A stretch of DNA of 6,983 nt from Deltaproteobacteria bacterium UBA5799 (lineage in GTDB: Bacteria; Desulfobacterota; GWC2-55-46). The notes under the pieces were generated by a model, which saw nothing but the letters and a program-made list of their open reading frames with translations, had not been told where the DNA came from and ran no database searches. Each line of letters begins with the position of its first letter. The first letter of the stretch is position 1. Made by a program: the position numbers and the translations under genes. Where the stretch lies: contig DIDN01000068.1 in the NCBI GenBank assembly GCA_002418185.1, forward strand, positions 10,978 to 17,960, given 5' to 3'. Of this stretch, positions 1 to 5,345 are shown one piece after another.

Positions 1-456
1 GACGGGATAGCGCCGGTCAAGGAGTTCGAGGTCGTCCTGCCCTCGGCCTCGAAGGCCGAGCTGGTAGCCGCCAGGGCCGTGGAGGAGATAGGCACGGAGA
101 TGGGCTTTGACGACGCGGCAATAGGGCAGATAAAGGCCGCCCTCGTGGAGGCTTGCATAAACGCATTCGAGCACAGCAGGCTCAAGAGCGCGAAGGTATA
201 TCTTAAGTTCGCGGCCTCGGCCGACAGGCTCACCATAAACGTCCAGAACGGCGGTGTGGACTTCGACAGCCTCTCGGAAGCGGCCTCGGCCCCAGCCGAG
301 GCCGGGAAGCTACCCAGGAAGCGCGGCTGGGGCTTCGAGCTAATGAAGGGGCTCATGGACGACGTCAGGGTCGAGAGGGTCCGGGGCGGGGCAAAGGTGG
401 TCCTGGTGAAATACCTCGTCAGAAAGGGAGTCGGCGGCAATGGTCAAGAGATATAG
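1..456 (+). CDS. RsbW/SpoIIAB-type anti-sigma ATPase, 5'-partial
   Basis: The reading frame is open from the first base and has no plausible start before the ATPase fold begins, so the gene starts upstream; at least 151 residues are present. It looks like a GHKL (HATPase_c) serine kinase of the partner-switch type, which binds a sigma factor or other target and phosphorylates a STAS antagonist. Counting codons from base 1, the N-box is at 50-58 (E50, N54, H58), the G1-like segment VQNGGVDFD at 80-88, and the glycine-rich lid GWGFELMKGLMDD starts at 109. The usual G1 aspartate, which contacts adenine, appears to be Asn83. An Ala/Ser/Pro-rich stretch fills the lid region before codon 105. It overlaps the STAS gene by 17 bases, which fits a translationally coupled kinase-antagonist pair. 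The missing N-terminus could hold only a few residues or a fused domain such as a phosphatase or receiver. The family call is firm; the partner is unknown. Confidence 0.82.
   Translation, partial: DGIAPVKEFEVVLPSASKAELVAARAVEEIGTEMGFDDAAIGQIKAALVEACINAFEHSRLKSAKVYLKFAASADRLTINVQNGGVDFDSLSEAASAPAEAGKLPRKRGWGFELMKGLMDDVRVERVRGGAKVVLVKYLVRKGVGGNGQEI
42..60 (+). repeat. Perfect hairpin inside the ATPase gene
   Basis: The arms CTCGGCCT (42-49) and AGGCCGAG (53-60) are exact reverse complements around a 3-base loop, giving 8 pairs (or 7 pairs with a 5-base loop). It lies in coding sequence near the start of the ATPase domain. It may be chance in GC-rich DNA, but it belongs to a set of similar short-loop hairpins in this window. 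Confidence 0.45.
281..304 (+). repeat. Perfect 10-bp hairpin in the ATP-lid coding region
   Basis: The arms CGGCCTCGGC (281-290) and GCCGAGGCCG (295-304) pair perfectly over 10 bases around the loop CCCA. The left arm lies in the second copy (280-291) of a 12-base direct repeat, GCGGCCTCGGCC, also present at 211-222. Both copies encode Ala-Ala-Ser-Ala in frame. The hairpin falls in the Ala/Pro-rich lid linker, a segment free to vary. No regulatory role is shown. Confidence 0.5.
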
Positions 457-808
457 GAACTTCAAGGAGCTTGGCGATACGGTCGTCCTTTATCCTGACG
501 ATTACATAAACGACATAGAGGGAGAGAAGCTCGAGGACCTCTGCGCAAGCTACCTGGACCGGGGCTTCAGGAAGATAGTGGTGGATTTCTCGGAGACCGA
601 GCTCATAAACTCCATAGGCGTCTCCATACTGATAGGCGTCATAGAGAAGGTCAGGGAAAGGGACGCGAACATCTACTTTTCCGGCCTTAAGCGCGTGAAC
701 TACGACATATTCAGCATAGTGGGCCTTACGAAGCACATCAGGATATTCGAGACCGAAGAGGACGCCCTCGGCAGCGGCTCCAAGCCCGTGGGGCAGGCGG
801 TCCTGTGA
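440..808 (+). CDS. STAS-domain anti-sigma factor antagonist (RsbV/SpoIIAA type)
   Basis: This 122-residue protein is a single STAS domain. In partner switching, the unphosphorylated antagonist binds the ATPase partner and releases its target, and phosphorylation by that ATPase turns it off. The fold is seen in the core strand VVVDFS (about 46-51), followed by ELINSIGVSILIG (54-66). The latter matches the phosphorylation loop (DSSG or DSTG in SpoIIAA and RsbV). Ser58 keeps the phosphoacceptor position, while the preceding Asp is Asn57 and the second Ser/Thr is Ile59. The later segment FSIVGLTKHIRIFETEEDAL (about 91-110) is the typical C-terminal strand-helix. GGGAG at 426-430 sits 9 bases before the ATG, inside the upstream gene, so the 17-base overlap is credible. 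Its partner is probably the overlapping ATPase. The last dozen residues (GSGSKPVGQAVL) are a non-conserved tail. Confidence 0.87.
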   Translation: MVKRYRNFKELGDTVVLYPDDYINDIEGEKLEDLCASYLDRGFRKIVVDFSETELINSIGVSILIGVIEKVRERDANIYFSGLKRVNYDIFSIVGLTKHIRIFETEEDALGSGSKPVGQAVL

Positions 809-843
809 TTCGCGTATAAAAAAGGATTGTTCCGGAGGTTTGG

Positions 844-2067
844 ATGACAGAGACCGAACTGAGCCTTGAAAGGCTCCTCTTCAACCTGAACACCCTTGCC
901 GAGCTCGGGGAAGAAATAACTTCTCCCAAGGACTTCACTCGCGTGGTGAAGTCCTCGCTCTACATGGTCATGGGCTCCTTTTCCTCGTCCAGGGGGGCGA
1001 TATTCCAGCACGAGAACGGGAGCGGCTCTTACGTCCCCATCGCCTCGAAGGGCCTCGGCGACATAGGCGGGCTCAAGCTCAAGCTCAACGACGAGGCCGT
1101 CTCGGAGCTCTTGAAGCGCAGGGAGCCGGTGGACCTCTCCTCAGGCGGCGCAGGACTCCTCGGCGCCGCGCGGGAGACGCTCGAAAAAATAGACGCGAGG
1201 GTCCTGGCCTGCCTGACCGTGAAGGACGAGCTACTGGGCCTCATAGCCATAAACGGCAAGTTCTCGGGCGAGCCCTTCACGGTGTACGATTTCCAGCTCC
1301 TTTCCGTCATGTCGCAGCACATATCGTTTTCGCTCCACAGCCACTCGCTCCTCATGAAGCTAATGCACAAGTACACGGAGAACAAGAACCTCTACGAGAA
1401 CCTGAGGCGCATATACTACGACACCATTCACGCGTTCGCCGCCGCCATCGACGCCAAGGACTCGTACACCAGGGGCCACTCCCACAGGGTCTCGGCCTAC
1501 AGCGCCGCGCTCGCGCGCGAGATGGGCTGGTCGAACGACGAGGTGGAGGGCATAAGGATAGCGGGGCTGCTGCACGATATCGGGAAGATAACCGTAGACA
1601 AGACCATAATAAACAAGGCCAGCCCCCTTACGAGCTACGAGTGCAGGGAGCTTAATTCCCACCCGGTCATAGGATACGAGATACTCTCGAAGATAAAGTT
1701 CCCCTGGAAGGGCATACCCATGATGACGAGGAACCACCACGAGAAGGTGGACGGCACGGGGTACCCTGACAGGCTCAGGAAATCAGAGATACCCATCGGC
1801 GCCCGCATAATGGCGCTCGTGGACGCCTTCGACGCCATGACCACCGACAGGCCTTACAGGCCCAGGCTCTCCTTCAGGGAGGCTATATGCGAGGTCAGGG
1901 ACAACTGGAACAGGCAGTTCGACCCCGAGGTGGTCCACCCCTTCATTTCCGTAATAAGGAAGGAAGTGAGGAGGGAGACGGATAACCCCACCATAGTCCC
2001 GCTCCTCCAGGAAGAGATAGACGGGGCTTCCCTTAACAGGTTGCTCGATGGGTTCCCGAGGGCCTGA
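844..2067 (+). CDS. GAF + HD-GYP domain protein, predicted cyclic-di-GMP phosphodiesterase
   Basis: This is a 407-residue cytoplasmic protein with no membrane segment. Residues about 28-165 look like a GAF sensor domain (strands GAIFQHENGSG, VLACLTVKDELLGLIAING; helix DFQLLSVMSQHISFSL). A helical linker (about 165-195) leads into an HD-GYP domain (about 195-370). The HD-GYP core is complete: H212 in GHSHRV, H244-D245 in LLHDIGK, H273, H298-H299 with the HHEKVDGTGYP signature (298-308), and D327 in DAFDAMTTDRPYRP. These match the known metal-ligand set, so c-di-GMP hydrolysis is expected; the GAF ligand is unknown. GGAGG at 834-838 lies 5 bases before the ATG. The gene starts 35 bases after the STAS gene with no terminator between them, so it probably shares its transcript. 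The domain call is secure. Enzyme activity and direct coupling to the partner-switch pair are inferred. Confidence 0.93.
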   Translation: MTETELSLERLLFNLNTLAELGEEITSPKDFTRVVKSSLYMVMGSFSSSRGAIFQHENGSGSYVPIASKGLGDIGGLKLKLNDEAVSELLKRREPVDLSSGGAGLLGAARETLEKIDARVLACLTVKDELLGLIAINGKFSGEPFTVYDFQLLSVMSQHISFSLHSHSLLMKLMHKYTENKNLYENLRRIYYDTIHAFAAAIDAKDSYTRGHSHRVSAYSAALAREMGWSNDEVEGIRIAGLLHDIGKITVDKTIINKASPLTSYECRELNSHPVIGYEILSKIKFPWKGIPMMTRNHHEKVDGTGYPDRLRKSEIPIGARIMALVDAFDAMTTDRPYRPRLSFREAICEVRDNWNRQFDPEVVHPFISVIRKEVRRETDNPTIVPLLQEEIDGASLNRLLDGFPRA

Positions 2068-2133
2068 AAACCCGTTTGCCGCGCCGGTTTCCAGGGCTTT
2101 GAAATGCGCCCGGCCCGTTCTGGTCTCCAGCGA

Positions 2134-2156
2134 GCGGGGCCCTTTCCGGGCCTCGC
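2134..2156 (+). terminator. GC-rich hairpin after the HD-GYP gene, possible transcription end
   Basis: The arms GCGGGGCCC (2134-2142) and GGGCCTCGC (2148-2156) form nine pairs, one a G-U, around the loop TTTCC, 67 bases after the HD-GYP stop codon. No T-run follows, so it is not a classical intrinsic terminator. It could be a pause or 3'-end stabilising structure. The rest of the 233-base gap (2068-2300) shows no credible gene, only the promoter-like site just before the next gene. Confidence 0.3.
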
Positions 2157-2260
2157 GTCCATCCTTCCGCTTGCCTTAAGGCCGAGCCGGGGCATGGAAA
2201 GGCCTTGCGGTCCGGCCCTTCCCCGGTTTGCCCGACCCTCCCGAACCCATCCCGGATATC

Positions 2261-2269
2261 TGGTATAGT
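2261..2269 (+). promoter_or_regulatory. Extended -10 promoter candidate for the 83-residue protein
   Basis: TGGTATAGT fits an extended -10 element (TGn followed by TATAGT, five of six consensus bases). No good -35 lies 16-18 bases upstream, as is often true of extended -10 promoters. Transcription would start near 2276, leaving a leader of about 25 bases that contains the ribosome site at 2286-2291. Confidence 0.4.
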
Positions 2270-2300
2270 CATATTAAAGACCTCAGAGAGGTGCGATGCG

Positions 2301-2552
2301 ATGGACGAGCAATCAACCGCCCTGTACGGGGTGCTCTTGAGGTACAAGGGGCGGCTGGAGGGCATAAACGCTCCGGCCTCGGTGAAGAGTTCGCTTGAGG
2401 ACCTGCTCTCGGCCCTTTTGAAGGAGAGGCCGCTTAAGCCCGTTGACCTCGAGATAGTCAGGTCATACGTCGAGGACATGGATACGGAGAACCCTGATTA
2501 CCAGTCGGTGCTCGAGACCCTTAAGGACTACCGGGAGAGGATAAGCCCTTGA
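2301..2552 (+). CDS. Small helical protein of unknown function (83 aa)
   Basis: I do not recognise this protein. The ATG at 2301 is chosen because GAGAGG (2286-2291) lies 9 bases before it and a -10 element lies upstream. The frame is open back to a TTG at 2205, but that extension is Pro/Ser-rich and crosses the promoter-like site. The 83 residues have no cysteine, signal peptide or membrane segment. The sequence suggests about four helices (residues 3-20, 26-42, 46-61 and 65-81), strongly amphipathic and rich in Leu, Glu, Asp, Lys and Arg, with prolines at likely turns (25, 44, 47, 65). That looks like a small cytosolic helical bundle, perhaps a protein-binding factor. ATA and CTC use matches the neighbours, supporting a native gene. 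It appears to be monocistronic, lying between the signalling cluster and recJ. Confidence 0.72.
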   Translation: MDEQSTALYGVLLRYKGRLEGINAPASVKSSLEDLLSALLKERPLKPVDLEIVRSYVEDMDTENPDYQSVLETLKDYRERISP

Positions 2553-2680
2553 GGTCGCGGCCGCCCGCTGCATCCCGCCCGTTCAAAAAAAAACCGCATT
2601 CCCGTTTTTCCTCAAGACTCTGAGTCAATCCTGCATGGTTTCAGCTCGTATGCAAGCCCTCTTCCCGGGCATTCCTTTCC

Positions 2681-2709
2681 TTGACCTTTGCTCCTTTTGA
2701 AAGTAAAAT
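2681..2709 (+). promoter_or_regulatory. Sigma-70 promoter for recJ
   Basis: TTGACC (2681-2686) and TAAAAT (2704-2709) are separated by exactly 17 bases, and each matches five of six consensus positions. The site sits in a locally AT-richer stretch. Transcription would begin near 2716, about 30 bases before the recJ start. Confidence 0.68.
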
Positions 2710-2745
2710 GTCTCCGACCGACCTCGTTTACTTATTCCGGACAGG

Positions 2746-4473
2746 GTGGCTAATCGACCGATGCTCGGAAGACGCTGGAAAATCAGCCCGGCTAACAGGG
2801 AACTGCAGGAGCGGCTGGGCAGGAAACTGAACATATTGCCCCTTACGGCACAGCTTCTCGTAAACAGGGGCCTTGTCGACGCGGACAAGGCCTTTTCTTT
2901 TCTTAAGCCGGACCTCGCCGCCCTCCACGACCCCATGCTCATGAAGGGCATGGACAGGGCTGTCGAGCGGATAGCGAGGGCTCTCCGCGAGAGGGAGAGG
3001 ATAGCCGTCTACGGCGATTACGACGTTGACGGCACGACCTCGACGGCCCTCCTTTACCTTTTTCTCCGCGAAATAGGCGCGGACGCCTGCACGTACATAC
3101 CCGGGAGGCTCGCCGAGGGCTACGGCCTGAACGACGGGGCAATAGGGAAGCTGTCCGCCTCGGGCTGCCGGCTTATCATAACAGTCGACTGCGGCTCGTC
3201 CAACGTGGCCGAGGTGGAGTTCGCCAACTCGCTCGGAGTCGACGTCATCGTAACCGACCACCATGAGATGCCGAATGACGCGCCCCCCGCGCTCGCGGTC
3301 CTGAACCCCGGGCAGGAGGGGTGCCGGTTCCCTTTCAAGCGCCTCGCGGGGGTGGGGGTCGCCTTTAACCTCGCGCTCGCCCTCAGGGCCCGCCTCCGCG
3401 AGGCGGGGTGGTTCAAGAACGGAGAGCCTAATCTCAAGAGGTATCTCGACCTCGTCGCCCTGGGGACCGTTGCCGACCTCGTTCCGCTCATGGACGAGAA
3501 CCGCGTCTTCGTATACTACGGCCTTAAGGAGCTCGAGGACGTGAAAAGGCCGGGGCTTAAGGCCCTCATGGAAACAGCCGGCCTGAAGGGCAGGCTCTCC
3601 GCAAGCCATATCGCCTTCCAGATTGCGCCGAGGCTCAACGCTGCCGGGAGGGTATCGACCGCGGATACGGCGCTTAAGCTCCTTACGACCGAAAGCCCGG
3701 AAGAGGCCCCGGCCCTCGCGGCGGCCCTCGAAAGGGAGAACATCTTGCGCCAGAAGATAGAGGCGGAGACCCTCGAAGAGGCCCTTTCCATGCTCGAGGG
3801 GCACAGGGACAGGGCCATAGTGCTCTACTCCGAGCGCTGGCACCCGGGGGTCATAGGCATAGTCGCCTCCAGGCTCGTAGACAGGTTCTCAAGGCCCGCC
3901 GTCCTGATAGCCCTTGAGAACGGGGTCGGAAAGGGCTCGGCCCGGAGCATACGCTCCTTCAACATACTGGAGGGGCTCAAGGGCTGCGCCGGTTTGCTCG
4001 AAAGGTTCGGCGGGCACAAGGCCGCCGCGGGCCTGACCGTCTCGGCGGACATGGTCGAGTGCTTCAGGAAAGAGTTCATAAGGCAGGTTAACAGCACCCT
4101 TGCGGACGAGGATCTCGTCTCCGAGGTGACGCTCGACGCGGTCGTCTCCCTCGAGGAGGTGGACAGGAGGCTTATCTCGGAGATAGAGTGCCTCGCCCCT
4201 TTCGGGGCGTCAAACCACGAGCCGCTCCTTTGCCTGCCCGACGCGCACATAGTCGGGACCGAGGTGGTGGGCGCAAGGCACCTGAAGTTCAAGGTCAGGC
4301 ACAACGGGCGCTTGCAGCGCGGCATAGGGTTCGGCCTCGCCGGCCTCCACCCGGTCGAGGGCAAGGGCTACGGCATTGCGTTCTCGCCGTACATGGACGA
4401 ATGGCAGGGCAGTACGAGCCTGAGGCTCCGGATAAAGGACGTGAAGCACGGGTTTGTAAACCCCTTGACATGA
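2746..4473 (+). CDS. recJ: Single-stranded-DNA-specific 5'-3' exonuclease RecJ
   Basis: RecJ degrades single-stranded DNA 5' to 3' in recombinational repair, mismatch repair and stalled-fork processing. The 575-residue length matches the family (E. coli 577). The DHH domain holds GDYDVDGTTS (D91, D93, D95), TVDCGS (D148), TDHH (D171-H172-H173), the GVGVAF segment and VADLVPL (D244), which together form the two-metal active site. RLNAAGR follows. The DHHA1 domain carries RWHPGVIGIVASRL (H366), GSARS (397-401) and FGGHKAAAGL (GGH at 422-424). The C-terminal part (about 455-570) fits the RecJ oligonucleotide-binding fold, with APFGASNHEPLL and a final strand SLRLRIKDVKHG. The start is a GTG with GGACAGG just before it; an ATG at 2761 five codons later is the alternative. 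The N-terminal pattern, with AQLLVNRGLVD and FLKPDLAALHDPMLMKGMDRAV, is typical of the family. All catalytic residues are present, so it should be active. Confidence 0.97.
   Translation: MANRPMLGRRWKISPANRELQERLGRKLNILPLTAQLLVNRGLVDADKAFSFLKPDLAALHDPMLMKGMDRAVERIARALRERERIAVYGDYDVDGTTSTALLYLFLREIGADACTYIPGRLAEGYGLNDGAIGKLSASGCRLIITVDCGSSNVAEVEFANSLGVDVIVTDHHEMPNDAPPALAVLNPGQEGCRFPFKRLAGVGVAFNLALALRARLREAGWFKNGEPNLKRYLDLVALGTVADLVPLMDENRVFVYYGLKELEDVKRPGLKALMETAGLKGRLSASHIAFQIAPRLNAAGRVSTADTALKLLTTESPEEAPALAAALERENILRQKIEAETLEEALSMLEGHRDRAIVLYSERWHPGVIGIVASRLVDRFSRPAVLIALENGVGKGSARSIRSFNILEGLKGCAGLLERFGGHKAAAGLTVSADMVECFRKEFIRQVNSTLADEDLVSEVTLDAVVSLEEVDRRLISEIECLAPFGASNHEPLLCLPDAHIVGTEVVGARHLKFKVRHNGRLQRGIGFGLAGLHPVEGKGYGIAFSPYMDEWQGSTSLRLRIKDVKHGFVNPLT
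3389..3407 (+). repeat. Perfect 8-bp hairpin inside recJ
   Basis: The arms CCCGCCTC (3389-3396) and GAGGCGGG (3400-3407) pair exactly around the loop CGC. It lies in the DHH-domain coding region. It is one of four perfect short-loop GC hairpins found in coding sequence here, with no known function. Confidence 0.4.
4450..4463 (+). promoter_or_regulatory. Inverted repeat abutting the transglycosylase promoter, operator candidate
   Basis: GGGTTT (4450-4455) and AAACCC (4458-4463) form a perfect 6-base inverted repeat with a 2-base centre, ending one base before the -35 element at 4465. It lies in the last codons of recJ. The position would suit an activator or repressor site. A small RNA hairpin at the recJ 3' end is another reading. 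Confidence 0.33.
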
Positions 4474-4493
4474 AACCTGAAACAAAATATATT
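4465..4493 (+). promoter_or_regulatory. Strong sigma-70 promoter for the lytic transglycosylase
   Basis: TTGACA (4465-4470) is a perfect -35 and TATATT (4488-4493) a five-of-six -10, separated by exactly 17 bases. The -35 overlaps the final two codons of recJ, directly before its TGA. Transcription would start near 4500, giving a leader of about 28 bases. The 54-base gap between the genes is the most AT-rich stretch of the window. Confidence 0.78.
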
Positions 4494-4527
4494 TTCAAGT
4501 TGCTTCTTTTTAGGAGATATACTCTTG

Positions 4528-5163
4528 ATGCATCTCGGGAAATCACATAAAATGATTCTCCGGAAAGGGCTGGCCGCCTTGGCTTTCGCCCTCGTCTTCG
4601 AGGCCGCTTTCTCGCCCTCGCTGACGAGCGGCAAGTTCGTCTCCGGCGCCTTCCCGGCGGTCGACAGGTCGCTTAACGCGTCGAGGCACTACGTCCTGGA
4701 CGTGCTCCGGGAGAACAGGACCGGGCTCGGCGCGCTCGAGGAGCTCAAGCTGGCCGAGGTCATAATGATGGAGAGCGTGGCGCACAAGCTCGACCCCCTC
4801 TTTGTCCTCGCGCTCATAAAGACCGAGTCCACCTTCTATAACTGGTCGAGGTCATGGAAGGGGGCGGTGGGGCTCATGCAGATAATGCCCTCGACCGGCG
4901 AGGATGTGGCGCGCCAGCTGAAGCTCCAGTGGAAAGGCGAGGAAACGCTACTCGACCCCTATACCAATATCAAGCTGGGGGTGCACTATTTCTCCAGCCT
5001 CAAGCGGCGGTACAACGACGTGGGGCTCTCGCTCGCGGCCTATAACGCGGGACCCGGCAACGTGGACTCGTGGGTAAGGAACGGGAGCGAGCCGGCTGCC
5101 TGGTATGCCGAAAGGGTGCTGGAGAACTATAAAGGGTTCCTGGAAAGGGCCGAATACAATTAA
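4528..5163 (+). CDS. Secreted lytic transglycosylase, SLT family 1
   Basis: This protein is expected to cleave the MurNAc-GlcNAc bond of peptidoglycan and form 1,6-anhydro-MurNAc ends during wall remodelling. It has 211 residues from the ATG. A TTG directly before it is also possible; AGGAG (4512-4516) is 11 bases from the ATG and 8 from the TTG. The N-terminus has a basic region (KSHKMILRK) and a hydrophobic core (GLAALAFALVFEAAF), so it is exported or membrane-anchored, with an unclear cleavage site. The SLT domain (about 85-205) shows the catalytic Glu100 in IKTESTF, GLMQIMP (115-121), DPYTNIKLGVHYF and AYNAGPGNV (171-179). There is no lipobox or peptidoglycan-binding repeat, so this is a minimal enzyme. 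It has its own strong promoter at the recJ end and is probably a single-gene unit. The family is secure; the exact cellular job is not. Confidence 0.93.
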   Translation: MHLGKSHKMILRKGLAALAFALVFEAAFSPSLTSGKFVSGAFPAVDRSLNASRHYVLDVLRENRTGLGALEELKLAEVIMMESVAHKLDPLFVLALIKTESTFYNWSRSWKGAVGLMQIMPSTGEDVARQLKLQWKGEETLLDPYTNIKLGVHYFSSLKRRYNDVGLSLAAYNAGPGNVDSWVRNGSEPAAWYAERVLENYKGFLERAEYN

Positions 5164-5345
5164 CGCTCGACGCGGAAAGACCGGCCTCCGGGTCCTTCTT
5201 GAGAATCGGGCGCAAAGGCGTACAAGGGAAAATACGCCCCCGTTCCTTTCTCGGCTCCGTGCATCTCGGGATTTTTCTGGCGGACCGGGCCTGGTTTGGG
5301 CTTTTGAGCGGCTTGTTGCGACAAAATGATTCATGTGGCGGGAAA
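5164..5345 (+). other. Noncoding leader between transglycosylase and agmatinase
   Basis: This 182-base gap has no recognised gene. The agmatinase frame stays open back to a TTG at 5199, but the 49 residues it would add show no similarity I recognise and no good ribosome site precedes that TTG. A weak hairpin is present at 5179-5194. TTGAGA (5199-5204) and TACAAG (5221-5226), 16 bases apart, are a poor promoter match. I could not find a convincing start point for agmatinase transcription. Confidence 0.4.
5179..5200 (+). terminator. Weak hairpin with short T-rich tail after the transglycosylase
   Basis: GACC-GG (5179-5184) pairs with CC-GGTC (5188-5194) around a 3-base loop with one bulged G, followed by CTTCTT. 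It begins 15 bases after the stop codon, where an intrinsic terminator would be expected. The stem is short and the T-run broken, so this is tentative. Confidence 0.3.

Noticed and set aside
815..820. TATAAA as a promoter for the HD-GYP gene
   Set aside because: No -35 lies at the right distance and the short gap suggests co-transcription with the STAS gene.
2205..2300. Earlier TTG start extending the 83-residue protein by 32 residues
   Set aside because: The extension is Pro/Ser-rich, crosses a promoter-like element, and the ATG at 2301 has a better ribosome site.
2585..2609. Nine As, a short weak stem and five Ts as a bidirectional terminator
   Set aside because: The central pairing is only two G-C pairs around a C-C mismatch, so the flanking A and T runs alone do not make a credible stem.
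2616..2626. Palindrome GACTC-T-GAGTC as an operator for recJ
   Set aside because: It is short, does not extend outward, and lies about 55 bases upstream of the -35, so it is probably chance.
2632..2654. TGCAT/ATGCA inverted repeat
   Set aside because: Five pairs with a 13-base loop is not distinguishable from chance.
2728..3843. A 371-codon open frame on the - strand opposite recJ
   Set aside because: It is antisense to a fully convincing recJ, its protein is Arg/Gly/Pro-rich without any motif, and long antisense frames are expected in GC-rich genes.
5199..5226. TTGAGA, 16 bases, TACAAG as a promoter for speB
   Set aside because: The -10 matches only four of six bases and the site lies about 120 bases before the start; too weak to list as a promoter.
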